Shown here: positions 22,960-34,565 of the stretch, one piece after another
How positions within the stretch are numbered: position 1 is the first letter of the stretch
Layout: the number at the start of each line of letters is the position of its first letter
NCBI GenBank assembly: GCA_021229015.1
Contig: CM037777.1
Location: 56,809,957 to 56,873,956 of the forward strand
Origin: Solen grandis
Lineage: Eukaryota > Mollusca > Bivalvia > Adapedonta > Solenidae
Direction: 5' to 3'
DNA length: 64,000 nucleotides
Made by a program: the position numbers and the translations under genes
The notes under the pieces: model-generated
Seen by the model: the letters and a program-made list of their open reading frames with translations, nothing else
What the model was told of the DNA's origin: nothing
The model's database searches: none

Positions 22960-23704
22960 TGTGCATAAGATACCTCAATATTTTGACATAAAACACACAT
23001 TTCGACATGATAACATATTAAATGTACAATAATCTAGTCACTTTGACATAATTACTTACCACTTTGAAAAATATGAAACTTTAACAACAAATATCACAGT
23101 TAAGACTTTGGCAACATCAAACGACTATGGCGTTTCATAGTATGATCATTATTCAAGATATTGTCGATAAACTGGTTTATGATGTCATTGATATAATCAG
23201 TCCGGTTTCTCTCAGTTTTCAAATAAAATGGCTCAGAACAAGGTTAATACTTCATACTTGAAGAATAATTATCTACTTATGTTTGTTTGCTAGGATAAAA
23301 AAGTTCTGGTACTGTTTTATATGCTTGAACGCCAGACTTGGGAGATATACACTTGTCGCTGTAACCGTTTACTTCACATAGATTCATCCTGGCGCATTAT
23401 AAAACAGAGCTGACCCAGAAGCTATCTAATTAGAGACATCTCTGTGTACTCCTACGATATTGAAGCTTAGAAACTACACAACCTGCAAGGCAACGAAATC
23501 ACATCATTTAAAGTTCAGTAAATATGTATACAAAGCAATATATAGGTACATGAACATGCATAAGGTAAAGGCTTAATGTATTTTAAATGTGGCGGCTGGT
23601 ATAAAGTTTCGTCCTGTTGCTTACGTGGCGATGGCTTTAAACAATTGACCAGTGGAACCAGTACTATCCCTTTTTAGAAGGATTCAAACCTATGTCAAAG
23701 TCCA

Positions 23705-23731
23705 TTATTTATTTATTTATTTATTTATTTA
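23705..23731. repeat. ATTT microsatellite
   Basis: A tandem ATTT run close to the left side of unit C. Confidence 0.9.
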
Positions 23732-24327
23732 TATTATTTGATTGATCAATCTTAATGTCAACCTTCTATTTTATTCAGGTATTAAAACATATACAAATTT
23801 GTTGCGTGCCATCAAATCACCAATTGTATCATCATTTGAACGATACACAAATAAACAGTACTTCACTCTTGTAGCAATCCTGCCTCATCCGCAATACTCT
23901 GATTACCTTTGTATCGTTATATTGCGTGATAGAATTAGCGATCATGCTCACTAATAATTAAACATTTAAATGCGGTACTACTTTGTAACGATTTGTTTCC
24001 ACTAAAAGTATTTCAATCATGAAGCAATTCGCAACTTTTCAATCCGTCTAAAACTACTGTACGGCAGATCAATTGATTTCATTTGGAACCGTCCACCGAA
24101 GCCCAATGAGAGTTAGGGTTATAAATTACGCAATTAGTTAAAGGTCTTTCATTCATCAATAAAAATAAAATCCCAACGGAATGCGTTAATAAAAAGAATG
24201 AAATTGAAATAGAACCCAGTTTCTTGGTGAAGATTTAAAAAAATGCCATTTTTGAGTTTACCGTTGCCGCGAAAAGTATTTTGATAATATAGTGACCTCA
24301 AACTAATAACAGGTGACACATAAACAC

Positions 24328-24463
24328 GGCTAGAACCAGTGACTAAACACCAGCTGCAAGGCTACCTCACATGACAAAACTGAATGACCCATTCAAACTC
24401 GAGCCAACACAATGTAGTAGGGATAAGTGTTTAGTAGGTTAGCGATTCTAACCGTTTAGCCAA
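24328..24463 (-). repeat. SINE family F3 in unit C
   Basis: The third copy of the shared F3 insertion, with GGCTAGAACCAGTGAC and CAAGGCTACCTCACATGAC, and a CTAACCGTTTAGCCAAG head end. Confidence 0.6.
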
Positions 24464-24752
24464 GAAGGTCCCTTTATCAAAACTGCCTTTAAGTACAAAT
24501 TAACAGCGTTTGTTTCTTAACTCACTACGACAAGCGTTATCCAAATGAAACACTGCTAGTACTTTGGCTTTCCAAATTACATCTCGCTCCCAATTGCAGT
24601 CGCCGTTAGATTTAACCCCCAATGACGATATCTATTTGTAGGAGCTGTTAATAACAAAGCACTTGTATCAAGCTTTTAATAAATGTCATTATTTTGGAAA
24701 GGCATCATAGCTAACAATATAAGTCTCAAGTGTGAACAAGTTGAGCCTTTGA

Positions 24753-24831
24753 GATCAGTTTTCTGGGAAAGTGACAGATTTATTATACGCCGATCCAAAC
24801 GTATTGATTAAACGCCCTACGTTTAGACCAC
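24753..24831 (+). other. Conserved open island 1, unit C (candidate exon)
   Basis: A 79-bp counterpart of the islands at 4839 and 14,105. The frame reads DQFSGKVTDLLYADPNVLIK and then RPTFRP, ending at the shared GTATGT. Beyond that point the three copies diverge in frame and length, as expected if the block ends at a splice donor. Confidence 0.35.
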
Positions 24832-26317
24832 GTATGTCTAAAGGATCCCATGATGCTGTCCGCCCTCTCGGTATCGGTTTATAATAAACATGGGGAATTG
24901 TAAAAAACTTTCTACAGACGAGTATCAAGGGCCGGTTAGTTTAAACATGATACAGGAAGAACTGTCGCTGAGTGTATGAAATATGTGCACATTAAAGACG
25001 TCCTCGGGATAATTTCTAATGCATTAATATGTTTCCATATATGTAAATACGTGTGCTCTCTAAACACTTTCAACATGTTTACGCTCATTCGTGCCGGATA
25101 GTATTACCTTCATCAATGGCATGTCTTGACTAATCTATCGCAAAATTCGAAAAAAAAAATAATAATAGTCAAAATGAACAGAAAATTGCGAGGTAAATTA
25201 CCAGAACAGAGTCGGAACAGACAACTAAATGAATCTCAGATTCACTGCAATGGGTGTAATTATATCAGAATGTTTTACTTCATTTAGACGCAAAATGGTT
25301 TGCTAGAATAATGGTGTTTTCACAAGGAACTTCAAGATTAAACAACGTCAACTTTAGCTGATTATAACCACGCACAGTGGCTTTTTATTAATTACAGTGC
25401 TTTAAAAAAGCTAATCAGCAAAGCAAAAACAAATTACTCAAACGTCTAAGATTTTAAAATGGCAGACTTTGTAATCTAGTATTACTTTTAGTATTGTATG
25501 AAGAGGGGTTTTCTCTGTTTATATCAGTTCCATCAGAAATCAATATAGATATTTTATTATAGACGCACGCAGAGTAGTACTGAAACTTTATATCAAAATG
25601 TGATGATAAATTATAATATAAAGAATGTAAGATATAGGTCCCCTTTACGAATGTTAATACATAGAACGGGCGCAGGTCCTTGATTTGGGTTTCCAAAAAT
25701 GATATGAGTCATATTAACTGACTCTAATTGCCACGTATTAAGCAAACATGTGGATTAACGTATCAAATAAACCTTGATCGATTTTACTTGAGCGTACATC
25801 ACTTCAGCCCGCTTAAAACCGATCATGTGAATGAACTCTAATTCGCCCTTACCTGTTTGTTTGTTTTTTGTTTTGTTCTCTGGTTAGTCTTGTTCTAGAT
25901 GTACTACAATGGTACTACAATCATTTTGGACTTATGCCATGGTGCTGCCTCACTACGATGTCTCTATGTGATATATGATCTATTCACGATATACTGAGTC
26001 TATGCCAACAAATCCAGGAACTACCTTACTGCATAATTCCTGCAGATAAAAACACGTAATAAACAGTGTGTCCTTTTTTACAGAAAATTTAACAGGAAAT
26101 GTGGTAGGCATCGTTTTACTAGGGGAAAATGCGTGAAATGATAACAATAAGTATTAATATTATTATTTCAATTATTTAATAATTATGATAATCAATTTAT
26201 TGAAAACATACACGCAAATATGTTGGTATATGATGGAATACATGACAAAATTTGTAAGTTTAAACTTATTTATTTTTACGTCGATCGGAAAACAAGATCT
26301 TGAAACTTATAAAAATC

Positions 26318-26446
26318 TCGACGGTTCCTGAGTTGGACCAGTACTTTGAGCCCGGGAAGGTCTGAAGATTTCTTGCCTCCAACGGGGTTCGAACAAACAA
26401 CCTTCGGATCCGTAATCGGATACGTAACCACTGGACCACGGCGCCC
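26318..26446 (-). repeat. SINE family F2
   Basis: The best-preserved F2 copy. On the minus strand it begins GGCGCCGTGGTCCAGTGGTT. It has ATCCGAAGGTTGTTTGTTCG and a body with CCCCGTTGGAGGCAAGAAAT. It is absent from the matching parts of units A and B. Confidence 0.8.
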
Positions 26447-27333
26447 TATCAAAATTTGTTAAAAGTACTTAAAGAAAACAATATTGCCTTTCTTGCTTTT
26501 TTTAGATATTATTATCTTAAAAAAAAAAAAGACCTCTCTTTAAGGATGGGTAATCATAATGTGATCCGCCTGATGGTCCTTTATCTTTTTACACAGATAC
26601 AATGAGGTTTCATAGATCTTAGTCAAATTTGATGATTCCCAAACGCCATTACGGTGGTACAAGACCGCTCGTCTGGGAACCTTACAGTTTTACAAAACGG
26701 TATATTTAAGCTATTAGATATACTCTACTATTGACCTTCTGGGACCGTAACGACCGCTTTGGGTATAGATTGCCTGTATTTAATTGCGAAGAAAGGAAAC
26801 GTTACACGGACTAAATTATCGGTTACTAGGTTTTGTGAGAAAAGGCGGGCAGTTAATCTATAATATTAGTTATTCAAATGCAGTCTATTTCCAGATTAAA
26901 AATTAAAGGGAATTTTTTTTTCTTGCAAATGTATTGATAATAAGAAGGTTTATCAATGATGCGGAGAAGCGGTTTGACTAAAATTATACTGAAAGCTTAA
27001 TCACTGGGTTGTAATGGATGTAATTATAGCCTTCTGTAGAAATGTTTCCGAATAACAAAGAGGCCCCAAATAATGAAAATTTTACTGAATTAGAGAAGCT
27101 CATAAAACCCTCTGTAAAAATGAAAAGAAAAAATCAGCTGGCCATCGCCTAGCAGTTTTTTTTTAATTTAAAACCACAAATATATTATTCATATAGCTAT
27201 GACAAATTTACATATCGATATCAATTTAATGATATAAGATAATAATGTAAACGTATGAAGAGCTATCATCCAAGCACAAGTCATTATTCGAGGTATATTT
27301 CAAAATCCCGAACAGTTTAAGGACAAAAGCTTA

Positions 27334-27619
27334 AAGGCATACGTGTACCATAAGATATTTTCTATAAAATCAAAGAAGGGAAATTAAAACTAGCAATGGC
27401 AATTTTCTAAGACCTTTCAAGATTAAAGATAATTACATTAGATACTGATGTTTTGGAAAAATTGGAGGTCGCCGATATACTTTTTGAGTTATTTGCCCAG
27501 TAAGAAAGCTTTTTGATCTTTTGGGTCATTTTCAAGGGCTAATCATTTTCATTACTAGTTTTAATTTTCCTTCTTTGTCTATATACGTAGAAAATAACTG
27601 TATTGTACACGTATGCCTT
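27334..27619. mobile_element. TA-flanked MITE with long terminal inverted repeats
   Basis: The left end AAGGCATACGTGTAC and the right end GTACACGTATGCCTT are perfect inverted matches over 15 bp. Imperfect pairing continues inward for about 60 bp, to TTAAAACTAG and CTAGTTTTAA. The flanks are TA (27,332-27,333 and 27,620-27,621). Unit B reads CTTATGAGG at the matching site, with a single TA and no element. Length is 286 bp and there is no coding sequence, so it is a Tc1/mariner-type non-autonomous element that jumped after the units were duplicated. Confidence 0.88.
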
Positions 27620-28855
27620 TATGAGGCGAAAAATCATCAAAATCTACGAATTTGATTTTCCGAACTTTCCTGTCTCCCTTTCAGCTCGAGGAATGTCGAA
27701 ATTTAACTGTATTTATACATCTACACATTTTCATGAAGGTTGCTGTTATTCAGGGGTTATATTTTCTATAAATTAAATGCTTGGAAGCCAGTTCTGGCCT
27801 TTGTTCATAGGATGGCTGCTAACATGATTTTGTCAAGCATAAACAGCTCATTACATATAAAATTATGTATTTGAATTGCATGGAATGACACAATGAATAC
27901 AGAGTATATGTTGTGAGACCGTTTTATACTTAAAACACATAGTTTAAGTATTCATCAGGATAGGAAGTAAATAATACAATTTAAATGATATAGTAATTAA
28001 TCAATTATAATAGCGTTTCTCTCATTTTAAACATTTTTAGTACAAAAAATGCTTATGTTTATAATATGTACTAAGTCAAACTCGTTATCGAATACATGAA
28101 ACAATGTTGTATGACAGAATATTGAATAATGAAAATCATTTACGTGTGTTTATTACAAGACAAAGGAATAGACAAATGTTCCACATACTAAAGCAATATG
28201 GTCATGTGTTTCCAAGGACTGTGCAATTTGGAATAATGTAATTAAATAACTCATTCATCTCGTAGCTTAAGTGAATTTCCTTGCTTATAACACGATAAGT
28301 ACTGCACTTAAACCCACACGTGTTCTTAACCACTCTATCATTATTTAGATTAATCGACTTCGTGAAAGAAACAAGGTAGTTCTTTTGTTATTTTTGCGGA
28401 TGTTCCATTAATTCCAGCTACCACAATGATCTTTATACAAAACATATGCCCTACTAGGATAAATGTGACCGTATCAAATAATACAAATCTAACAAAAATA
28501 ATTCTATTCATACTTGATGTATTGTATTACAACAAAGTTAATCATGATAAATAGTTTTTGTTGCACGTGTCGCCTTTCAAATTAATTTTCGTTGTCTTCA
28601 ATCAAGCATTAGGAAAAATATTTTGAAGAATATCCAGACCGATGAGAAATGAAAAATAAGCAAAAAATACAGATGAAAACACTGAAGCTATTTAGAAATA
28701 ATATCGTTGTAAGAATAAAATTTTGATAAATACAATGTAAAAAGCACAACAAATAAATATTGTGCTCTGGTTTCCTTCTTTCGGTTCAAGTTTCACATTA
28801 ACCTAGTTTATGTTGAAGTAATGAACAAGAAAATCATTACTTTATTTAAGCTTAG

Positions 28856-28930
28856 CTTAGTGGATTCCATCTGACAAAATTGGAAATGTTGTGCGATTCA
28901 CTGCCAGTTCCTTGTCTACAAAGACATTAA
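28856..28930 (+). other. Conserved terminal island, unit C (candidate last exon)
   Basis: This aligns without indels with 7737 and 18,134. The frame reads LSGFHLTKLEMLCDSLPV and then PCLQRH, with TAA reached four codons earlier than in A and B. The difference comes from ATAG to TTAA substitutions. Confidence 0.28.
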
Positions 28931-29144
28931 TCAGCATAAGAATAGGACATGTAAACAATATACATGTATAATAGCTTTGAGATACTGGGTCTTTGTAGGA
29001 CGTTTGCTTATTATCATTTTTATCTTATATTTCAAATGTATTTACGAGATTAGATTAATTTGTTGTGATACTGAAGTCAAAGGACGACATCCAAACTTAA
29101 ATTGGAATAAGAATGTGTATGAAAAATATATATCGCAGATGATG

Positions 29145-29370
29145 TTTGTTTTTGATTTCAGTCCCAACGACAGTATTTCAGTCATTTTCAGACTATGTGT
29201 TCTTAAGACTGATAGATTGCACCGTTTAGTTCAAGGACTACCCTACCTATATTCATGGAGCACCAAACATTTTACATATCTGATTTTTGTATTTCGCGGC
29301 CGGTGTTCGAATCCATAATATCCGGCTTCAGGGACGGACGCCCTATAAACTGTGCCACCAGGGGCGCCAC
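29145..29370 (-). repeat. SINE family F1, unit C
   Basis: A nearly full F1 element in minus orientation. It has the tail CGACAGTATTTCAGTCATTT, the B-box end GCGGCCGGTGTTCGAATCC and the head end CTGTGCCACCAGGGGCGCC. The 113-residue open frame starting at 28,977 runs into it and is not a gene. Confidence 0.7.
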
Positions 29371-30699
29371 AATCTCGTATACGATCTTGAAAATAAAATA
29401 TTCAACAAAATTTAATGTAAAAAAAGCATAATATGAGATGTGAATGTTTGGAAAATGGTTTGCACGCGTTAAATTTTAGTATTAGGAAACTAGGTCTACA
29501 GCAAAAATTATATTACGAGGAAGAATAGAACAGTTATATTTTTTATTTCTACCGATAATCTTTGAACGAGCTGCTTAAAACCACACGAAAATATTTAATT
29601 TTATAGATCGTTCATTTCATAAACGTTCTCTAAAACAGGAATTCGAAAATAAATGTACCCAAGCACGATATTTCCTTTATACATAATCAGCGAAATTTCA
29701 TGTCATAGAATATTAGTGATTGAAGGATATTTTTTTAGATTTTTAAGGGCTTACTAAACTACGAATTCACTTTGCAAGATATTGACCTCACTGTCTCACA
29801 CAGCCATTTATTCTACTGGTTGATACATTTTTCTTCTTATAAAAAGTGAAAATGAAATTTTGTCTGGCAACTTAATTAGATCTAGATTGATTTTCCTTAA
29901 GAAATTTCTTCTGAAAAATAAAAACAGCAAACAAGTTTTAACAAAAACATTCAGTAGACTTTTTGTTCATTTTTTACTGTGATACGAATCAAAATCTTTG
30001 TCTCTCAAAATGCATTTGTACGAACACAAACGTTAATGTTCTTGTTGAAATAAACATTTTATGAACAACATTATGACTGGATAAACTTCACATTGGATGA
30101 TAAATGACTTTGTGGAAGAAAAAAATAACAAATAACAAGGAGGTTTTTTATGACAACAAACTATAGACAGGAAGGAGAAAGAAAAATATGAGGGATAAGG
30201 TATCTTAATTCATTAATGTTAAGAGAAAAAAATAAAAGAGACAGCGAGGCATATATTAACATATTACAACAAAAATATTTCGATTAAGATTAGAACTATA
30301 TGTTTTTTGAATTACACAAAATAATCACATTTCAAACATAGCAAAATTTTTGGTTTACATTGTATTTTTATATCTTTATATTTACTTCTATTCTCCTTCT
30401 AATTTAGCAAATCATATGCTTCGAAATTTGTAAGACAAATACGATATGTTTTAATCACGTGTTATATTGTGTTGTATGTAAAATGATTGAATACATGGTA
30501 ATATGTAAAAGTAAATGAGTAAATAAGAATATTTTCTGTTCTGTTCTATTCCATCGCAAAGCAATATTCATTTCTTTTTAATAGCATTCGACGTATAGTA
30601 AATAGAGGATATTATAATATGATATATTCTATTTTGTTATAATATTACTTATTCAATTTTAGGTAAAATTTCATATAAAAAGGAGAAAGTAGGGCTTAC

Positions 30700-30740
30700 T
30701 ATTTATTTATTTATCTATTTATTTATTTATTTATTTATTT
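30700..30740. repeat. ATTT microsatellite
   Basis: Ten ATTT-like units at the right edge of unit C. A similar run at 23,705 lies near its left side. Confidence 0.9.
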
Positions 30741-30960
30741 CCCCACGAGAGAGCCTATTTTAACGTTTCAATACATGAATAAATTGATACTAAATTAGTG
30801 AACTTTAAATGGTATATGAAACATTTGATTTCGCCATGCCGTGCTGACAGTTACGATATTATATGAGCAAACAGTGGAGACTCTGGTCAGACACCTCATA
30901 GAAGGAGCTATCTGATCTTGGGATGCTCTGTTTGAAAATGCGCTAAAACGCGTCATAATG

Positions 30961-31225
30961 AGGTAAAAGGTTAATCAATTTTATTGAGCGCCCTCCCTTT
31001 AATCGTAATGCCATGGGTTCGTTCCCAGGCCGCGAAATATCAAAGTCATAAAAAAAATGTTGCTGGTATAGCTCCCTTTCTTGGCACTCAGAATACGAAT
31101 AATAAGTTTCAGGGTGGCTAAGTGTCAGGATAATTTGACTAGATGCGGTGTTATGTCATATGTCTTTTGCAGTGTGGCATCAGTATATCTGTCTCAAGTA
31201 GACATAGTCCCCAAACGAATTTTCC
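30961..31225 (+). repeat. SINE family F1
   Basis: The head contains GCCATGGGTTCGTTCCCAGG and CCGCGAAATATC. The body keeps GACTAGATGCGGTGTTATGT and ATCTGTCTCAAGTAGACAT. Diverged but clearly in the family. Confidence 0.65.
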
Positions 31226-31589
31226 TTTTTATAACGTTCCTTCCTAGCTAAAAAGAAGTAACATGAGTGTTGATAAAAGCAATCAATAACCTCGTCTGCC
31301 ATACCAATTCAGGCACTTCCGGTCGGCCAATACTTTCTTCCGGTTCCAGACACAGAGCAAAATAAAGGCCCAAATTGGAACAATATCACGACAAAAGAAT
31401 GATTATGAGATGTATGTTCAGCTTCGCAATTTTATGTGCAAATCATTTTAAAGCCTTTTTTTCACAATTTTCTGGGAAAAATATTCAAAATATACAACTG
31501 AAATAAGCTGGCCATAGATATGTCTTGTCTTTGTTAGTTTGGTTTTTGGTTTTTTTGTTGTTGTTTTTTTTTTTTTGTGAATCGTCGGC

Positions 31590-31690
31590 GAATCGTCAAA
31601 CCGACAATATTTCAGTCATTTGGAGACTATATTTACTTAACACATACTTAACGCTGCCAAACTGCAGTATACAACTGAATAAATGCGAAT
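31590..31690 (-). repeat. Truncated F1 SINE
   Basis: Only the 3' portion remains, with CGACAATATTTCAGTCATTT and CTGCCAAACTGCAGTATAC in minus orientation. It lies next to a T-rich tract. Confidence 0.6.
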
Positions 31691-34117
31691 ATACGTTTGT
31701 TAGTTGATGATTCATGCGCAATGCATATGGTCAAATACATGAACGGAGGTAAAATATCACCGAAAATTATCATTTAAATAAAAGCAATATATAGCCGTGA
31801 AGATAAAGCTGTTTTGCGTGCCGTTACATTGTATCAAAAAGGCATAATCTTGCGGAAAAAAAAGAAGAGTTGTTTCATATTGAAAAACTGAAGTCAAAGG
31901 GACACAACTCGTAGTCGTCGGTATGAATAATCCTTCTGTAGCTATTCCAAAACTTCTAATCTGTATCAGGTTACAAGATATGAATAAATCATCAAATGTT
32001 ATACTATTTTATTTATTATGTTAATTTTGATCTAGCGTCCGCGAAAATGTGTGTGCGTCTATTTCACACTCGTGTCTTTAGGTGCTCCCGTGACAGAGAT
32101 ATCATGACAAAGTCGAATTAGGACCGCTTTGATCCCTCGCCGCGGTTGCCTCGTGTTCCATACTCGTCAAATAAACTTTTCATGTAAGGAAGAATTACTG
32201 AATTTCTCTAGATGGTTCTACATTGATGGCTCTGTGCATACTCGGAGTTTTCCGGGACCTGTAATTAGGTGGAGGTCACTATATAGCTGAGAAGCAGACT
32301 CTGTGACGGTACATGTAACCTCTAAAACAACAGCATCACTTTAAAAAAAAAGTTCCAAATATTTAATAGCATATACTTATATGTGTTTCAACGTCGAAAT
32401 TGAATAAGGCAATATGCATACATAAATATTTTTGTCTGAAAACAGGAAACCTTATCTGTTTCGAAGAGCTAATTTATTTTTTTCACTATGACCGTGATAA
32501 TAGACCTGATCCCGTCTGAGTTAAATAACTGCTTTAAACAAAGAAGGGATGAACAAAGACATGTGTTTAGGTACAAAACTAACACAATGAAGTTTATTTA
32601 ATTTGCATGTTTGGCAACTGTAAAACTACAATACTTTGATATTCAGATGTTTAGAAATATATGTTATAAATTAGCTAATATTTTGCCGAGTTCAACATTG
32701 TTTTCTTAATATTTTCAAAGATATGATTCATAATGAACAATACACATAGAATGCGTATACCAGACACACATAAAATGTTTCAAATTCCCCCAAACGGATC
32801 GCAGAAAATGGCATAAAATCCTATTGTGCCGATCGAAATCCGCCCACAGCGTTGCGTGTGCTTTTAAGACAACATCAAGATGTAGAAATGATATATAACA
32901 TAAAGCGCGTAGCTCCATGTGTTAGTCAATTGCCCGAGAAAAAAAGTTTTTCTTTAGGCTCGTCTGAAATGCACATTTTCCCAATATCTGCCTTGGTGGT
33001 GAATCCGCACAGTCACTATCGCTTTCCGGGAGGACTTTTTTTTTTTTGATCCATATTGATCAGATTCTTTCGGCACCATTACTGCTGTAGCCTTTTCTGC
33101 AATTACTGTCCGTATGAGCTGATCGTTGACATGCGCCTTTGTTAAATTCGCCTCCAATTGCCGTCACGTGCGTTAATTATTAATAGCTATGCGTTGTGAG
33201 ACACTAAATATCCAAGCAATTCTCGGGGTATTTGTTATAAACAAATTCCCGCTTTCACCCTGAATATGTAAATAAATATCTTCCTTTTCGTAAACACGAT
33301 TATGTAGCACTTACTGCTTTTCAATCATCCTCTTTCTTTTTCTTATCGAAAACACGAGATAAGTAAATAATATATTTTGTGGAAATATTTAATTATACAT
33401 CTTGGTATTTGCTGAAAAGATAAAACTGCACAAATAGCATTTGAAATATTGCTTTTGCGAGAGAAATGCTCAAAGCAATCAAAAACTTTGAGAAATAACT
33501 TAGTTTCGTTCATTTGAAGATATTCTTACGCGTAATTTAACCTCTAACCGAACATAAAGATATATAACCAAGTGTTAAGTTAGACTACAGTGATTTATCG
33601 TGTCTAGTCTAGCACCGAGCACTGACGTGTAGTTTGGCTTACTGCCGCCCTGAAGTCACGTTGAAAACAGCGGAGTCTAGGAGAGAATGGCTCCTTTCTT
33701 ATATGCAGATACCTAAAATGTTGTCTATTAATCTACAAATAGAAATGTATTGACATTTGCCCTCAGCAATATCAAATCTTTATACAGTTAAATATACATT
33801 ATACTGTACCCTTATTCGTTCGTTCCCAAAATACTCAACATACAATATTGGTGTATGATATTGATGTGACTAGGTTATGGTCTTGATTTATGTTTCTGTT
33901 TTGTGTTATTTTTATCTGTCAATCATAAATCCCCATCTACTTAATCACCCTGGCAGGTTCTTCGTGGCCAGGCGGATGCTGTCTTTGACTTAGCATCACT
34001 TAACAGAGTCACTCTGTTGTTTCATGTAAAGAAACCTTTCAGCTTACTTGTGGTAGGTCAGTCGTTCTATCCAAGTGTCACTGTACACTCTACGTCTTCT
34101 TCTACTACTTCAACTAC
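31691..34117. other. Unassigned stretch with one LINE-type tail
   Basis: No convincing gene. Overlapping short open frames on both strands near 32,715-33,157 show no motif that I recognise. A LINE/SINE-type tail is annotated separately at 32,251. Confidence 0.4.
32251..32335 (+). repeat. LINE/SINE 3'-tail fragment
   Basis: CCTGTAATTAGGTGGAGGTC followed by TATATAGCTGA and CTGTGACGGTACATGTAACC matches the fragment at 39,933. The shared TGACTGAAATACTGTC...GACGGTAAAC ending is also like the F1 tail. Confidence 0.45.
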
Positions 34118-34315
34118 AAGGTATTCCATCCATCATTGGATTATGATTAAAGTCCATCAAGTGTTCATTGGAATTCTTTAGTAAACGCAAAGCCAATAGA
34201 GACTTTCAACAAAATAGCATTTAACTCCAAGTCATTCGATGCTTGCATCTGCTCTGAAATATTTTTAAGTATTTGAAGGATCATGTACATAATTCAATAA
34301 TGGATGGATTTCTTA
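34118..34315 (+). mobile_element. MITE family M1, copy 2
   Basis: Begins AAGGTATTCCATCCATCATT and ends AATAATGGATGGATTTCTT. The body shares AAGCATTTGAAGGAT-like and ATAGAGACTTT segments with copy 1. Confidence 0.6.
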
Positions 34316-34379
34316 AACTTCGCTATGTGACTGAAATGATAATATGAAGAGATGCATGACAATCTTTGAGTAAGTTTGA

Positions 34380-34565
34380 ACAGTAGACCATTTCACCAGG
34401 TGTTCGGCAATACTCGGTATTATTCGCTGATTTAAACTGACCAATCAAATGTATGTTTATTTCCCGTGTGTTGAATTATACACCAGCAGGTAGATTAGGT
34501 GTTCGGTGAGTGCTCGTTGATTTACGTAGGTTTACGTCTCATTTCGGAGTGAAATAGTCTATTGT
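34380..34565. mobile_element. Small MITE with 17-bp inverted ends
   Basis: The left end ACAGTAGACCATTTCAC and right end GTGAAATAGTCTATTGT are inverted repeats with two mismatches. The 186-bp element contains two direct copies of a GTGTTCGG...TGCTCGTTGATTTA segment, at about 34,398 and 34,499. It lies 64 bp from M1 copy 2. Confidence 0.55.

Larger units (their letters stand above)
22960..30690 (+). repeat. Tandem unit, copy C
   Basis: This is the third copy of the unit. Its anchors are AACAGTACTTCACTCT at 23,854, ACCGTCC at 24,088, GATCAGTTTTC at 24,753, a DRNDRFGY-type block near 26,700 and the terminal island at 28,856. It has lost the segment holding the ATG block: the sequence jumps from the equivalent of about 7150 to about 7600 in unit A. 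It also lacks the IESVFPRDLW island. It has gained a TA-flanked MITE at 27,334 and an F2 SINE at 26,318. If the unit is a gene, copy C is the most damaged. Confidence 0.8.

Noticed and set aside
28977..29318. A 113-residue open frame starting with a hydrophobic segment
   Set aside because: Most of its right half lies in an F1 SINE in antisense orientation, and the left half aligns with non-open sequence in units A and B.
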